Assembly: GCA_963772585.1 (NCBI GenBank)
Contig: CAVYXV010000007.1
Coordinates: 124,001-188,000, forward strand
DNA from: CAVVXN01 sp963772585
Lineage (GTDB): Bacteria; Planctomycetota; PLA2; JAEUHO01
Direction of reading: 5' to 3'
DNA: 64,000 bases
Part shown: piece after piece, positions 9,301-16,844 of the stretch
Numbering within the stretch: the first letter of the stretch is position 1
Layout of the letters: each line of letters starts with the position of its first letter
Notes under the pieces: model-generated
Told to the model about the DNA's origin: nothing
Databases searched by the model: none
The model's input: the letters and a program-made list of their open reading frames with translations, nothing else
Translations under genes and position numbers: made by a program

Positions 9301-10209
9301 CTGCACGTCCTCCACGCGCGGATCCACGTGCCGGCCCGTGGCGACCTCGGCGAGCAGCAGCCCCAGGGCATGGAGGTCCCACGCGGGGCGCGGCGCGCCG
9401 CCCGCCACCTGCTCGGGCGCCGCGTAGAGGAGGGAACCGACGAAGGCGCCCGTTCGGGAGATGCGCTCTCTCCGCTCCTCGAGGACGGCCACGCCGAGGT
9501 CCATCAGCTTCACGCGCTCGTCCGGCGTGACCACCACGTTCTCGGGCTTCACGTCGCGGTGCACGAGACCGGCCGCGTGGACGGCCGACAACGCCTCCGC
9601 CAGCCGCCGCGCGACGTGGAGGCAGAGTCGTTCGGGGAGCGGGCCCGCCTCCCGCACGAGGTCGCGGAGATTCCGCCCCGGGACGAGCTCGAGCACCAGG
9701 TACGGGGTCTCGACGCCGTCCGCAACGGCCGTGCCCGCGTCGAGCATGGCCACGACGCCCGGGTGGTGCACGCGGCGGCCGGCCTCCGCCTCGCGAAGGA
9801 AACGCGCGACGTACTGCGGGTCCCCCAGGAGATGGGGATGGATGCACTTGATGGCTACGCGGTGGGGAGGGTCGATCGCCGCGGCCGCTCCGTCCTCCGC
9901 CTCCGCCTCGTAGACGACGCCCATGCCGCCGCGCCCGATCTCGCGCAGGATCCGGTACGGCCCGATGCGTGGCGGCGGGCTCGTCCCGGCGACCGTCCTG
10001 GTGCCGGCCGGCTCTTCCGGGAGGCCGTCCGCTGCCTTCAGACCTTCGACCAACTGGAGCACCGGAAAGATCTCCCGGATCTCGTCCGCGAGATCGGGGT
10101 GGGCCGCGCAGTAGAACTCGACTTGTGGCGACTCGCCGCGGCGGAGGCGCGCGGAGACCTCCGCGGCCACCTCGTCCATGCGATCGACGGGGTCACTCGC
10201 CGACGTCAC
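6343..10209 (-). CDS. Ser/Thr protein kinase with AAA ATPase and TPR regions
   Basis: A cytosolic 1288-residue signalling protein. Residues 20-60 (LRRGESPQ, then CAAHPDLADEIREIFP) are the lead-in common before planctomycetal kinases. The kinase domain (about 84-345) has GRGGMGVVY, Lys121 in VAIK, HRDVKPENVV (217-226), DLG in place of DFG (237-239) and APEQ. A STAND/AAA-type ATPase follows with Walker A VGDAGIGKT (397-405) and Walker B VAVVVEDLH. The last third is helical, Ala/Glu-rich and repeats about every 40 residues, as in TPR arrays. The gene overlaps the upstream sigma gene by 17 bases if GTG 10209 is the start; ATG 10179 would leave 13 bases between them. No transmembrane segment is seen, unlike many bacterial kinases. 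Confidence 0.95.
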   Translation of the reverse strand: MTSASDPVDRMDEVAAEVSARLRRGESPQVEFYCAAHPDLADEIREIFPVLQLVEGLKAADGLPEEPAGTRTVAGTSPPPRIGPYRILREIGRGGMGVVYEAEAEDGAAAAIDPPHRVAIKCIHPHLLGDPQYVARFLREAEAGRRVHHPGVVAMLDAGTAVADGVETPYLVLELVPGRNLRDLVREAGPLPERLCLHVARRLAEALSAVHAAGLVHRDVKPENVVVTPDERVKLMDLGVAVLEERRERISRTGAFVGSLLYAAPEQVAGGAPRPAWDLHALGLLLAEVATGRHVDPRVEDVQELGSALSSFFRHVVATLLARDPGRRFPSAAALLATLRDGEASSWWRTRSLEAAGNALAEGPGALPFVGRHPERSILDGAWEDARDGVGRTLLLVGDAGIGKTRLVGEWVRETDATARAWRHTVLRHGPGAIAGPAQDRAAALRDLVGPADLEARLADLFGVGDGMGARLLAYLRGRDGERSADPGLVDVAVGELLRRLAAEQPVAVVVEDLHFAGVEGRRRFVTMANAFRRDRILLVGTTRPEPDPGWADELLRLPGFRRVDLRGLDEEACGDLVRAATQVVPSRLDSIHDLAHRSDGNPYFLLELVRTRMRQAADGAPTTTAAARTVPDSLRSLLAARLRRLGAEDRELLQAAACAGFVFDPDLLAAAAGAGPFTTLRRLGRLERETRLLRPEGRRLRFHHHLLQEVLYEEMLPALRAAWHGALGEALEARGGTGGGEAAVDLATHFLEAGRVERAVPHLPRAIDWLETDAHAYERAAVLAERALRFEDQLPPAVRARTLVARSYAPSRTGGDRPGEEGLRRAAELANAAGDAGTEIEAYNALAELADEQGHLPAALDYLARIRKVGMRSGRVAKAAHAIGRAGTLLCKSGRPDEGLRLVEEALALVEDTEEPVIEGRLHSFAAEILLNRGDAGEAERQLQLAGEKARAAGDVTGELVAEGARGKLAFRQGRFADASSHVDRFVEIGRRIGYTRGEAMYLANQALCSYELGDLDRSVTRAEEALRTSRESGTATGTATCLKVRGRLRLATGRLPGAVADAEAGYELARDSESSLLMIDTMLLRAKALALLGRREASRETLAAATALVEQEPTTAARMNVASCRGRLAEHEGSIAAAVSAWSEAAALAREFGRLPARTALPLGRCLLRQGRADEARAPLEQALAWGKASGCVRYAVMAEVYLAAAGFRDPLAARVALEHGEGGLPVPERIEAHFLLHELPGGEGHLARARRWLDVLVGGAPAEDRDAMRTNVDLHRRVMEAWNAR

Positions 10210-10855
10210 GCCTCGTCTCCGGGGGGCCGAGCCCCGCCTCCTCCAGGATCGCGCGCAGGCGCTTGAGCGCCCGCAGGTACCGCTTGCTTGCCGCCTTCTT
10301 CTCGATGCCGAGTTCCTCAGCCACCTCGGCGTTCGTCAGCTCCTCGATCTGGCGCAATACCAGGACCTCGCGATCCAGATCGTTCATCCGGTCCAGCGCC
10401 TCCGCCAACTGGAGCCGCATCTCCGAGCGGACCGCGGCTTCCGAGGGCGTCGTCTGGAGAACGGCGAGTCGATCGGCGAGCGCCACCGACGTCGCGGCGG
10501 GGAACGAGCGGCGGCCGAGGGAGACCTGGCGGCGCGCGTCGCGCATCTTGGCCCCGAGGTGCCGGCGGTGCAGGGCCGCCAGCCGCTGGGCGGTGAGGAA
10601 GCGGATCCAGAGGAAGAAGGGCATCCGCGGTTCGTCCAGGTACTCCCCGAGGCGCGACGAGATGTCGATCCAGGCATCCTGCAGCACGTCGGAGGCGCCG
10701 ACGCGGCCGCGGAGCGCGGGATGCATGCGGATCTCGATCATCCGCACGAGCCGGGCGCGGTGGCGCTCCAACACGGTGGCCAGCACCGCGTCCCGGCCGT
10801 CGCCCGCCCCCTCCAGGGCGCGGAGATCGTCGTCACGAGGCTCGACGGGATCCAC
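10193..10855 (-). CDS. ECF RNA polymerase sigma factor, kinase-linked type
   Basis: A 220-residue sigma-70 family protein. Region 2 includes GASDVLQDAWIDISSRL and FFLWIRFLTAQRLAALHRRH; region 4 includes LDREVLVLRQIEELTNAEVA, EELGIEKKAASKRYLRALKR. The GIEKKAASKRYLRALKRL helix-turn-helix is characteristic of planctomycetal ECF groups that are encoded beside Ser/Thr kinases. The end overlaps or abuts the kinase gene, so the two are co-transcribed, and phosphorylation of the sigma factor or its regulator by the kinase is the obvious hypothesis. No anti-sigma gene is present. The GTG at 10855 gives a normal-length N-terminus; the first ATG lies well inside region 2. Confidence 0.92.
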   Translation of the reverse strand: MDPVEPRDDDLRALEGAGDGRDAVLATVLERHRARLVRMIEIRMHPALRGRVGASDVLQDAWIDISSRLGEYLDEPRMPFFLWIRFLTAQRLAALHRRHLGAKMRDARRQVSLGRRSFPAATSVALADRLAVLQTTPSEAAVRSEMRLQLAEALDRMNDLDREVLVLRQIEELTNAEVAEELGIEKKAASKRYLRALKRLRAILEEAGLGPPETRRDVGE

Positions 10856-11130
10856 GCCCCCAGCGTACCGCGGCGGGCGTTTCCCACGGGAGCACGCTCC
10901 GGGCGACACGGGTGGAAACGACGCACGGTGCTCTCCCGGGGCTCTTCGCGCGGCCCCCGACGTTTCCCCGCGAGCGCCGCCCGCGAAGGCGCCGACGCCG
11001 ACTCGAAGGCCCCTCCCCTCACTGCGCACGGGGGCGCCGGGGAGACAGCCTGTGGGGGGGAGAGAAGGGCTCAGATGCCGTGGAGGGACCGTCCCGGTAG
11101 CGTGGGCCGCCCCGCAACACCCTCTGATGG

Positions 11131-12294
11131 TCAGGCGAAGCGCACGCTGTAGATCGGCGGCAGGTTGTTCGCCACCGTCTGCCAGCTCTCGCCGCGGTCC
11201 TCGCTCACGTACAGGTTGCCCGTGGTGCTCCCGAAGGCGAGGCGGTCGCCGCTGTTGTCGAGCGCGTGGCGATAGACCACGTCGTAGGCGTTCTCCTGCG
11301 GCAGCCCCTCGCGGAGGGCCTCCCAGCTCTCGCCGCCATCCTGGGTGCGGGCCACGAAGAGGGCCCCGTCGATGGTCGTGCGCTGCATGTCGGCCTTGCC
11401 GGGGACGAGCCACGCCGTGCGACCGTCCTCCGGATCCGCGGCGACGGGGAAGCCGAAGTGCACCCCGACGTCGGGTTTGCTCACCTTCTGCCACGTGGCG
11501 GCGCCGTCGTCGCTGTAGAAGACGCCGCAGTGGTTCTGCTGCCACACGTGATCGGGCTGGCCTTCGCACAGTACGACCTGGTGCGGGTCGTGCCCGGCCC
11601 ACTCGTCGGTGGGGTCGGGAGCGTAGTCCATGAGAAGACCCTTGTTGCGGGCGCGCCACGTCTTGCCGCCGTCGGTCGTCTCGAAGACGCCCGCGGTGGA
11701 GATGCCGACCAGGAGGCGGTCGGGGTCGCGGGGATCCACGACGACCGAGTGAAGGCCCGGCGCGAACTCGCCGTCCGCGGCCGGCGTCCCGAACCACTTC
11801 GTCGATCCGTTCCCCTCGCCGTCGAACAGGTTGCCGCCGCGGGACTCGTGATCCCAGAGGCCGCGGTTGAGCGCGAAGGTCTCGCCGTCGTCGTCGCTGA
11901 CGAAGAGCCCGCCGGGAATCGTGCCCACGTAGATGCGACCCGGCTGGCCGAACGCCATCGTCCACAGCTTGAGCAGCGTCGCGGGCTTCAGGATCGGCGC
12001 GCCTTCGCCCGGCCCGGTGTCGGAAGCAGGCGGAGGCAGGTAGTGGCGCGCGCCTTCGGGGTAGGTGATCTGCGGCGCGTCCGACCACGTCTCGCCGCCG
12101 TCGGTGGAGCGGGAGAGCTTCGCGCCCCAGTGACCGTGCCCGAGGAGCGCCCAGAGGGTCTCGCTGTTGGGATCCTTCGCGACGTAGTTCACGCCCGATC
12201 CCGCATGGCCCGCGATGCGGGCTCGCCACCCCTCGGTGGTCCTCCTCGCGAGAAAGGTGCCCTTGCGGGTGCCGACGAGCAACGGATCCGACAT
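11131..12294 (-). CDS. Asp-box (BNR) repeat protein, sialidase-fold
   Basis: The 387-residue product contains at least six Asp-box motifs (S-x-D-x-G-x-T-W type): STDGGETW, SDDDGETF, TTDGGKTW, SDDGAATW, TQDGGESW and SEDRGESW, spaced as in the blades of a six-bladed propeller. It lacks a signal peptide and the sialidase catalytic set is not obvious, so I call it a propeller of the WD40/YVTN-exo-sialidase superfamily rather than an enzyme. It begins MSDPLLVGTRKGTF, typical for cytosolic members annotated as exo-alpha-sialidase-like. The MoaD/ThiS-like gene starts the same transcript 41 bases upstream. Confidence 0.9.
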   Translation of the reverse strand: MSDPLLVGTRKGTFLARRTTEGWRARIAGHAGSGVNYVAKDPNSETLWALLGHGHWGAKLSRSTDGGETWSDAPQITYPEGARHYLPPPASDTGPGEGAPILKPATLLKLWTMAFGQPGRIYVGTIPGGLFVSDDDGETFALNRGLWDHESRGGNLFDGEGNGSTKWFGTPAADGEFAPGLHSVVVDPRDPDRLLVGISTAGVFETTDGGKTWRARNKGLLMDYAPDPTDEWAGHDPHQVVLCEGQPDHVWQQNHCGVFYSDDGAATWQKVSKPDVGVHFGFPVAADPEDGRTAWLVPGKADMQRTTIDGALFVARTQDGGESWEALREGLPQENAYDVVYRHALDNSGDRLAFGSTTGNLYVSEDRGESWQTVANNLPPIYSVRFA

Positions 12295-12335
12295 GGTTCG
12301 CCCTCCGGGTGTTCGCCTCCAGGAAGGCGGGGAGT

Positions 12336-12614
12336 CTACCCGCCGCTCAGCGCCTGCAAAATGAAGACCTCGGAATCCGGGCCGACGCGGTCGGTCAGGG
12401 TGGCCCGGTCGGTCACGCGCTCCCCTTCCACGAAGATGTTCACGTGCTGGCGGAGCCGGCCCCTCTCGTCGCACACGTAGAAGGCGAACCCCGGCGCGAG
12501 GGTCTCCATCGCCCGCACGACCTCCGCGACGGTCGTGGCCTCCACGGCGAGGTCCCGCCCCTCCAGCGCGGGGAAGAACTGGTAGAGGTGACTGGTCAAC
12601 TCGACGCGCGGCAT
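12336..12614 (-). CDS. MoaD/ThiS-family sulfur-carrier-like protein
   Basis: A 92-residue protein with the beta-grasp pattern of MoaD/ThiS and the obligatory C-terminal Gly-Gly (ending QALSGG), where the carrier is adenylated and loaded with sulfur. Other family cues are HLYQFFP at the start, VNIFVEGERV in the middle and DSEVFILQALSGG at the end. No MoeB/ThiF-like activating enzyme is nearby, so its partner must be elsewhere. It is co-oriented with the propeller gene. Which sulfur pathway it serves (molybdopterin, thiamine, cysteine or a metabolite) cannot be told; a molybdoenzyme is encoded at 26-28 kb. Confidence 0.88.
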   Translation of the reverse strand: MPRVELTSHLYQFFPALEGRDLAVEATTVAEVVRAMETLAPGFAFYVCDERGRLRQHVNIFVEGERVTDRATLTDRVGPDSEVFILQALSGG

Positions 12615-12697
12615 CGCGACATCCTACAGCGCCCGTTCGTGGTCGATGCGGGCTCGCGCGCACCACGCGCGGGCGGCGAGTGTCCTCGGCCCCGTAG

Positions 12698-12860
12698 CCT
12701 GCACTCCCCACGAACGGGCGTTGAATCGCGCGGCCCTGGCACGCATCTCGGGCCCGATGCCGGCGTTGCTCGTCATCGGCGACCCTACGGGGTCGCCTCC
12801 TTCTCCCGCCTTGGCATCGAACCCGAGCAACGCACCAGGACACCCTGTGGAAGGGGAACG
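12698..12860 (+). repeat. Dispersed hairpin-bearing repeat, copy A
   Basis: This intergenic stretch (within the gene-free 12615-12975) holds a perfect hairpin: ggcgaccc at 12778-12785, loop tacg, gggtcgcc at 12790-12797. The block from gttgctcgtcatcggcgacc to gccttggcatcgaac recurs, diverged and inverted, at about 24031-24095, and its left part (gaatcgcgcggccct) recurs at about 46457. The opposite strand of its left part resembles 2166-2210. It therefore looks like a dispersed element present in at least three or four copies here. No protein is recognisable. Limits are approximate. Confidence 0.55.
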
Positions 12861-12975
12861 AGACCCGCAACACCCCGTCGCTCCTTGACGGTCCAGGACT
12901 TCGGACTGTCACGTCGCGCGCTTCGTGGGGATAGTATCCGCCCTCGGCTCCGGGGTGGGCCGGGAGGAGGTCCGC

Positions 12976-13269
12976 ATGTACGTCATCCGAAACGTGTTTC
13001 GCACGAAGCCCGGCAAGGCGAAGGATCTGGTCGCGAAGTTCAAGGCCGCGAGCCCGCACCTGGAGACGGACGGCATCCGCAACACGCGGATCCTGACCGA
13101 CGTGAGTGCCGGCTTCTGGACCGTCGTGGTCGAGTCGGAGACGGACGACCTCACCGCCTACGCGCGGCAGTTGGAGACGCGCCACGACAACCCCGAAGCC
13201 GAGAAGGCGATGGCGGGGTACATGGACCTCGTGGACACCGGCTACCGCGAGATCCTCCGCACCGTCTGA
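12976..13269 (+). CDS. Dimeric alpha-beta-barrel domain protein
   Basis: A 97-residue protein starting MYVIRNVFRTKPGKAKDLV, with a central W-T-V-V-V-E-S-E segment and a C-terminal helix (MAGYMDLVDTGYREIL). Strand-helix-strand-strand order and length match the ferredoxin-like dimeric alpha-beta barrels (NIPSNAP / ABM-like), which include small oxygenases, isomerases and haem-binding proteins. No catalytic residue is evident. The ATG at 12976 is preceded by gggaggaggtccgc, a strong ribosome-binding site; the upstream in-frame GTG/ATG are not needed. Confidence 0.78.
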   Translation: MYVIRNVFRTKPGKAKDLVAKFKAASPHLETDGIRNTRILTDVSAGFWTVVVESETDDLTAYARQLETRHDNPEAEKAMAGYMDLVDTGYREILRTV

Positions 13270-13488
13270 CGCCTCGCGGGATCCCGGAGCCGGGCAGGGC
13301 TGGCCCGGGAGGGCCCGGTCCGCCCCTCCGGTGACGTCCCTCGGCCGCCCGGTCGTCCGGGCTCCGATGGCATCGACGCGGGACGCCGGGGCCATCGTCC
13401 GGTCGGGTTCTTCCCGCGCGACCCGGTATCGGAGGGGAAGGTGGTCGGATGCGGACGGCCGTGGACCGGTCGTCGCCCGGAGGTCACC

Positions 13489-13758
13489 ATGATTCGGATG
13501 TTCGCGCGGCACCGTGTCTCGGACTACCCCACGTGGAAGCGCGCCTACGACGCGTTCGACGCGGAGCGGCGGGGGATGGGCGTGAGGGGCCATGCCGTCT
13601 TCCAAGCCACCGACGACCCGAACGACGTCACCGTGTGGCACGACTTCGACGACGTCGAAGCCGCGAAGGCCTTCGCGGGGGCCGACCGGCTGCGCGAGGT
13701 GATGCACGAGGGGGGCGTGGACGGCGAGCCCGAGTTCTGGCTCACCAAGGTCGGGTAG
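13489..13758 (+). CDS. Small dimeric alpha-beta-barrel protein, ABM/cyclase-like
   Basis: An 89-residue protein: MIRMFARHRVSDYPTWKRAY at the start, AVFQATDDPNDVTVWHDFDD in the middle and REVMHEGGVDGEPEFWL at the end. This is the pattern of a ferredoxin-like fold protein annotated as cyclase or antibiotic-biosynthesis-monooxygenase-like, found widely as single small proteins. The substrate is unknown. ATG 13489 follows a cggaggtcacc ribosome site. It shares fold but little sequence with the gene at 12976, and the 219 bases between them hold nothing recognisable. Confidence 0.75.
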   Translation: MIRMFARHRVSDYPTWKRAYDAFDAERRGMGVRGHAVFQATDDPNDVTVWHDFDDVEAAKAFAGADRLREVMHEGGVDGEPEFWLTKVG

Positions 13759-13816
13759 CCGCGCCGAGCGCGGCCGTTCGACGGGCTCGGGGGGCCTTCG
13801 GTCGTGCCGGAGGTCC

Positions 13817-13865
13817 GTGGCGGAGCCTGGCTCCGCCCCTCGGGAGGGTCGGGGTCGGAGCCAGG
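13817..13865. repeat. GGAGCCTGGCTCC palindrome cluster
   Basis: The sequence cggagcctggctccg (about 13817-13831) is a 15-base near-perfect palindrome, followed at about 13852 by tcggagccaggcc. The same palindrome in its other reading occurs at about 30811-30825 as tcggagccaggctccg. Here it lies between the convergent ends of the genes at 13489 and 13880, a position that suits a bidirectional terminator without a T-run or a REP-like element. Confidence 0.45.
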
Positions 13866-13879
13866 CCTGAAGATCGCGG

Positions 13880-16089
13880 TCAGTTGACGCCGGTCACGGT
13901 GAAGGACCACTCGTAGTCCTGGGCCAGGGGATTCGAGAGCGTCTCGGAGACGACGGCGTCGGCGGGCAGGTGGACGGTCCAGGTCGTTCCGCCCAGTTCG
14001 TTCGAGCCCAGCGGTCCCGCCGTGGCGAGCACCAGCTGCGTGCCGTTCACCGTCGGCCAGACCGTCTCGACGCCTGACGACGAGCTGACGGTGATGCCCG
14101 AGAGGCCGGGCCCGGGCTTGACGGCGGCGTCGAAGGTCACGGTCAGCAGGCTCAGCCCCAGGTAGTTCACCTGGGCTCCGCCCGCCGGGTCGGTCGATAC
14201 CACGTGCAGCGGTTCGGTGAGCACATCGAGGATGAGCTTCCAGTTGCCCACCAGGTGCGCGGTCTCGTCGCCGACGCCGACGTGATAGAGGTTCGTGGTG
14301 ACGCGGTCGGCCGTGCCGAACCGGTCGTCCTGGGCGTACGCGGTGATCGAGGCGCCGGGATCGAGGAGGATCCACCCGCCGTCCGTCGGCATGCGCGTCC
14401 GCGAGTCGTCTTCGTACTCGGTGGCCACGGGATCCTCCGGGAGCGGAAAGAGACCGTCGGGCGTCCGCTCGTACAACCGGGCCACCGGCTTCACCCAGTG
14501 AGGCTCGGCCCCGTCGTTCGAGAGGTCCCAGGAGACGAGCTTCAGGTCGGTGTCCAGCGCGACCTTCGCGGTCACGGGCGCCTTCGTGAAGGCCTGGATG
14601 CAGAAGTCCGCCTGGGTGAGGGACACCCCGGGCGCGTACACCTTCGTGAGGTCCTGCCACGTCGTCCCGTCCGTGCTGAACCAGCTCTGTTTCGGGGCCC
14701 CCGTGACCTTGGAGAAGCCGGACTCGGGCGTCTCGATCCCCAGTTGCGCCGGCCACCCGCCGGAGCGCTCGTGGCCCCGCAGCACGACGCCGAAGCGCTG
14801 GCCCTTCTTCACCGGGACGCCGGAGGGGAGCTTCAACGTGAAGTACCCCGGCACCATCAGGCTCATCTCGACGCTCGCCGCGGGTCCGCCGGCACTCGTC
14901 GGTCCCCCCACGGGGTCGAGGTAGACCTCCGCGCGGTAGTCCATGTTCGCGTCGTAGAGCTCGTAGAAGCTGACGGCCGTGATCTCCTCGTCGGCCACGG
15001 CCGTGAAGACGTCGGCCTGCCAGGAGTAGTTCTTCTTCGAGCCGGGGAAGGTCATCATCCGGCGCACGCCGTAGGGGGCGTGGGTGTACATCCGACCGTA
15101 GTTCTCGATCGGCTCGCCGGTGAACACGGCCATCTGCGTGCCGATGCTGCCGTCGTAGTAGGAGACGTAGAAGAACCCGTTGTCGTGCCAGGTTGGGCCG
15201 CCGTTGTCCTTCACGATGAACGCGCCGTCGCCCGGTGGAACCTGCAGGTCGTCCGGGACCGACGGATCGCCGCAGTAGAAGAGGTTGCGGTCGAAGTGGT
15301 CGTCCCATCCGACGATGGTGACGGCGTGGATCGAGCCGGCGGTGGGGTGGTAGTAGGCGTCGTAGAGGTCCCAGTTCGGGCTCCATTGCGCGCGGCTGAT
15401 CGCGCTGTAGACGCCGCCCATGTAGGTCACGGCCCACTTGATCCAGCAGTTGTCCAGCGGGCCCGTGCGGTTCGGGAGGTAGTAGACGTTCTGGACGTGC
15501 TTCTGCACCGCGGCCGGCGCGCCCGGGAACGGGTAGTCCGATTCGTTCACCGGACCCCGCCAACTCGCGAGGTAGTAGGTCGCGGCCTGGCTGCTGCCGC
15601 CTTGCCCGCACATGGCTCCGTCCGGTCCCCACTCGAGCTCCATGGCCGCGGTGGAGAAATCGCGGTACTCCTGGGGTGTGAGATTGGACTCGAGGGACCC
15701 GAGGGCGGCGGCCGTCCAGCAGGTTCCGCAGGAGAAGAGCGGTACCGTCGCCGGCGTCACCCGTCCCAGGGAGCGCAGGTCGTAGGCGGGGGGAAACACG
15801 CAGTTGCTCCCGCCCGCGGGCGGAGGCGTCGCCGGTACGGGGGGGAAGCCGCGAACGGCGGCGATGTCGTCGGACGTCCACTTGAGCGGCTCGAGCTCGG
15901 GCACCTCCTGCCCCGACTCCGCGGCGACCTGGTACGCGACCCAGGCCGCACTCTCCGGGACCGCCCGGATGGGCGTCGGGGTGACGGGGGAACTCCGCCG
16001 TCGCCCGACCCACCGCAAGCGGCAACCGCGAGCAAGCCGCCGATCGAAAGGGCTCTCTGGAGAACGGACCGGAAGCGTACGTGGGACAT
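13880..16089 (-). CDS. Papain-like (C1) peptidase lipoprotein with frameshift
   Basis: The reading begins at ATG 16089 behind gggggaggaggtac with MSHVRFRSVLQRALSIGG, then a lipobox (LLAVAACGG), and must shift by one base at the G5 run 15986-15990 to enter the body frame that runs to 13880. The body has the C1 catalytic Cys in SCGTCWTAAALGSLES, the His in IHAVTIVGWDDH, and at the third site FIVKDNGGPTW where papain has V-K-N-S-W-G, so the catalytic Asn appears replaced by Asp. A beta-rich middle region and a C-terminal Ig-like domain (BIG_5/SbsA type, ending VTGVN) follow. It should be a surface-anchored peptidase, if active. Confidence 0.8.
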
Positions 16090-16844
16090 GTACCTCCTCC
16101 CCCGGGGGCCGGTGTGGGCGGTCGGCGACGGGGGCGCGCGAACGCTCGCGGTGGGGATGGCGGCCCCTTGCGTTCGAGTGGCGCGTGCTCGGGTCTCCGG
16201 ACGGTCGGTATTAGCACCCGGACGGGAAGCCGTGGCAAGTGGCTGGCTCCGGGCGTGAACCGTCCGCGACGGGGGCGCCCTCCACCCCGCCGCCGGCGAC
16301 CGCCCCGGGAGGAGGGGACCGCGAGGTCGCCCCGGCGACCCGCCCTACCGGGACGGGGCCGCCGGGCCGGCCTTCTCGCTCCGTCGAGGCGCGGCGGACG
16401 CACCGCCGGATGCCGCCGCGCTCCGCGGTCGTCGCCCGGTCCGGTCGGAGATCCAGGCCCTTCCCGCGCGCCAGGGCCTTGTCCCGGCAGAGGCCGCTGC
16501 CCCCGCCGGCCGGGCAATCCGGCTCCTCCTCGCCCCGAGTCCAGGCGAGTTGCATCACGGTCAGCGGTTCCCGTGCCTCGTCGAGCCTGTCGGGGTCCTT
16601 CGAGAAGGCCGCATCGACGTTCTCCGCGGGGACGGCGTCACCGCTCTTCGCGGGGCGACGCCCCTGGCGCGGGGACGACGCGGGCGGCCGTACGTCCCCA
16701 CGCGAGCGTTCCCGAGCGAGGGAGGGCTCTCGACGCCGGCCGAAGCGGCGCCGCAATCCGCAGCCCCCTTGTCGGCGGGGGTGTCGCGCGCTTGGATGGA
16801 GGGCGGCGTGCCACGGCGGGCGCCGGGCTCGAAGGAGGGCGGTC
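16090..16844. other. Long intergenic region, no supported gene
   Basis: About 750 bases between two divergent secreted-protein genes. Forward and reverse open frames cross it, but their products are Arg/Pro-rich. On the minus strand around 16550-16640 a short stretch reads ENVDAAFSKDPDRLDEAREP and then LTVMQLAWTRG, which looks more protein-like than its surroundings and could be a gene relic; I do not recognise it. Promoters for both flanking genes must be here. Confidence 0.5.

Noticed and set aside
12698..12860. A tRNA gene in copy A of the dispersed repeat
   Set aside because: One strand shows ggttcgatgcc, which resembles a T-arm, but no acceptor stem, anticodon stem or D-arm could be folded at proper distances.
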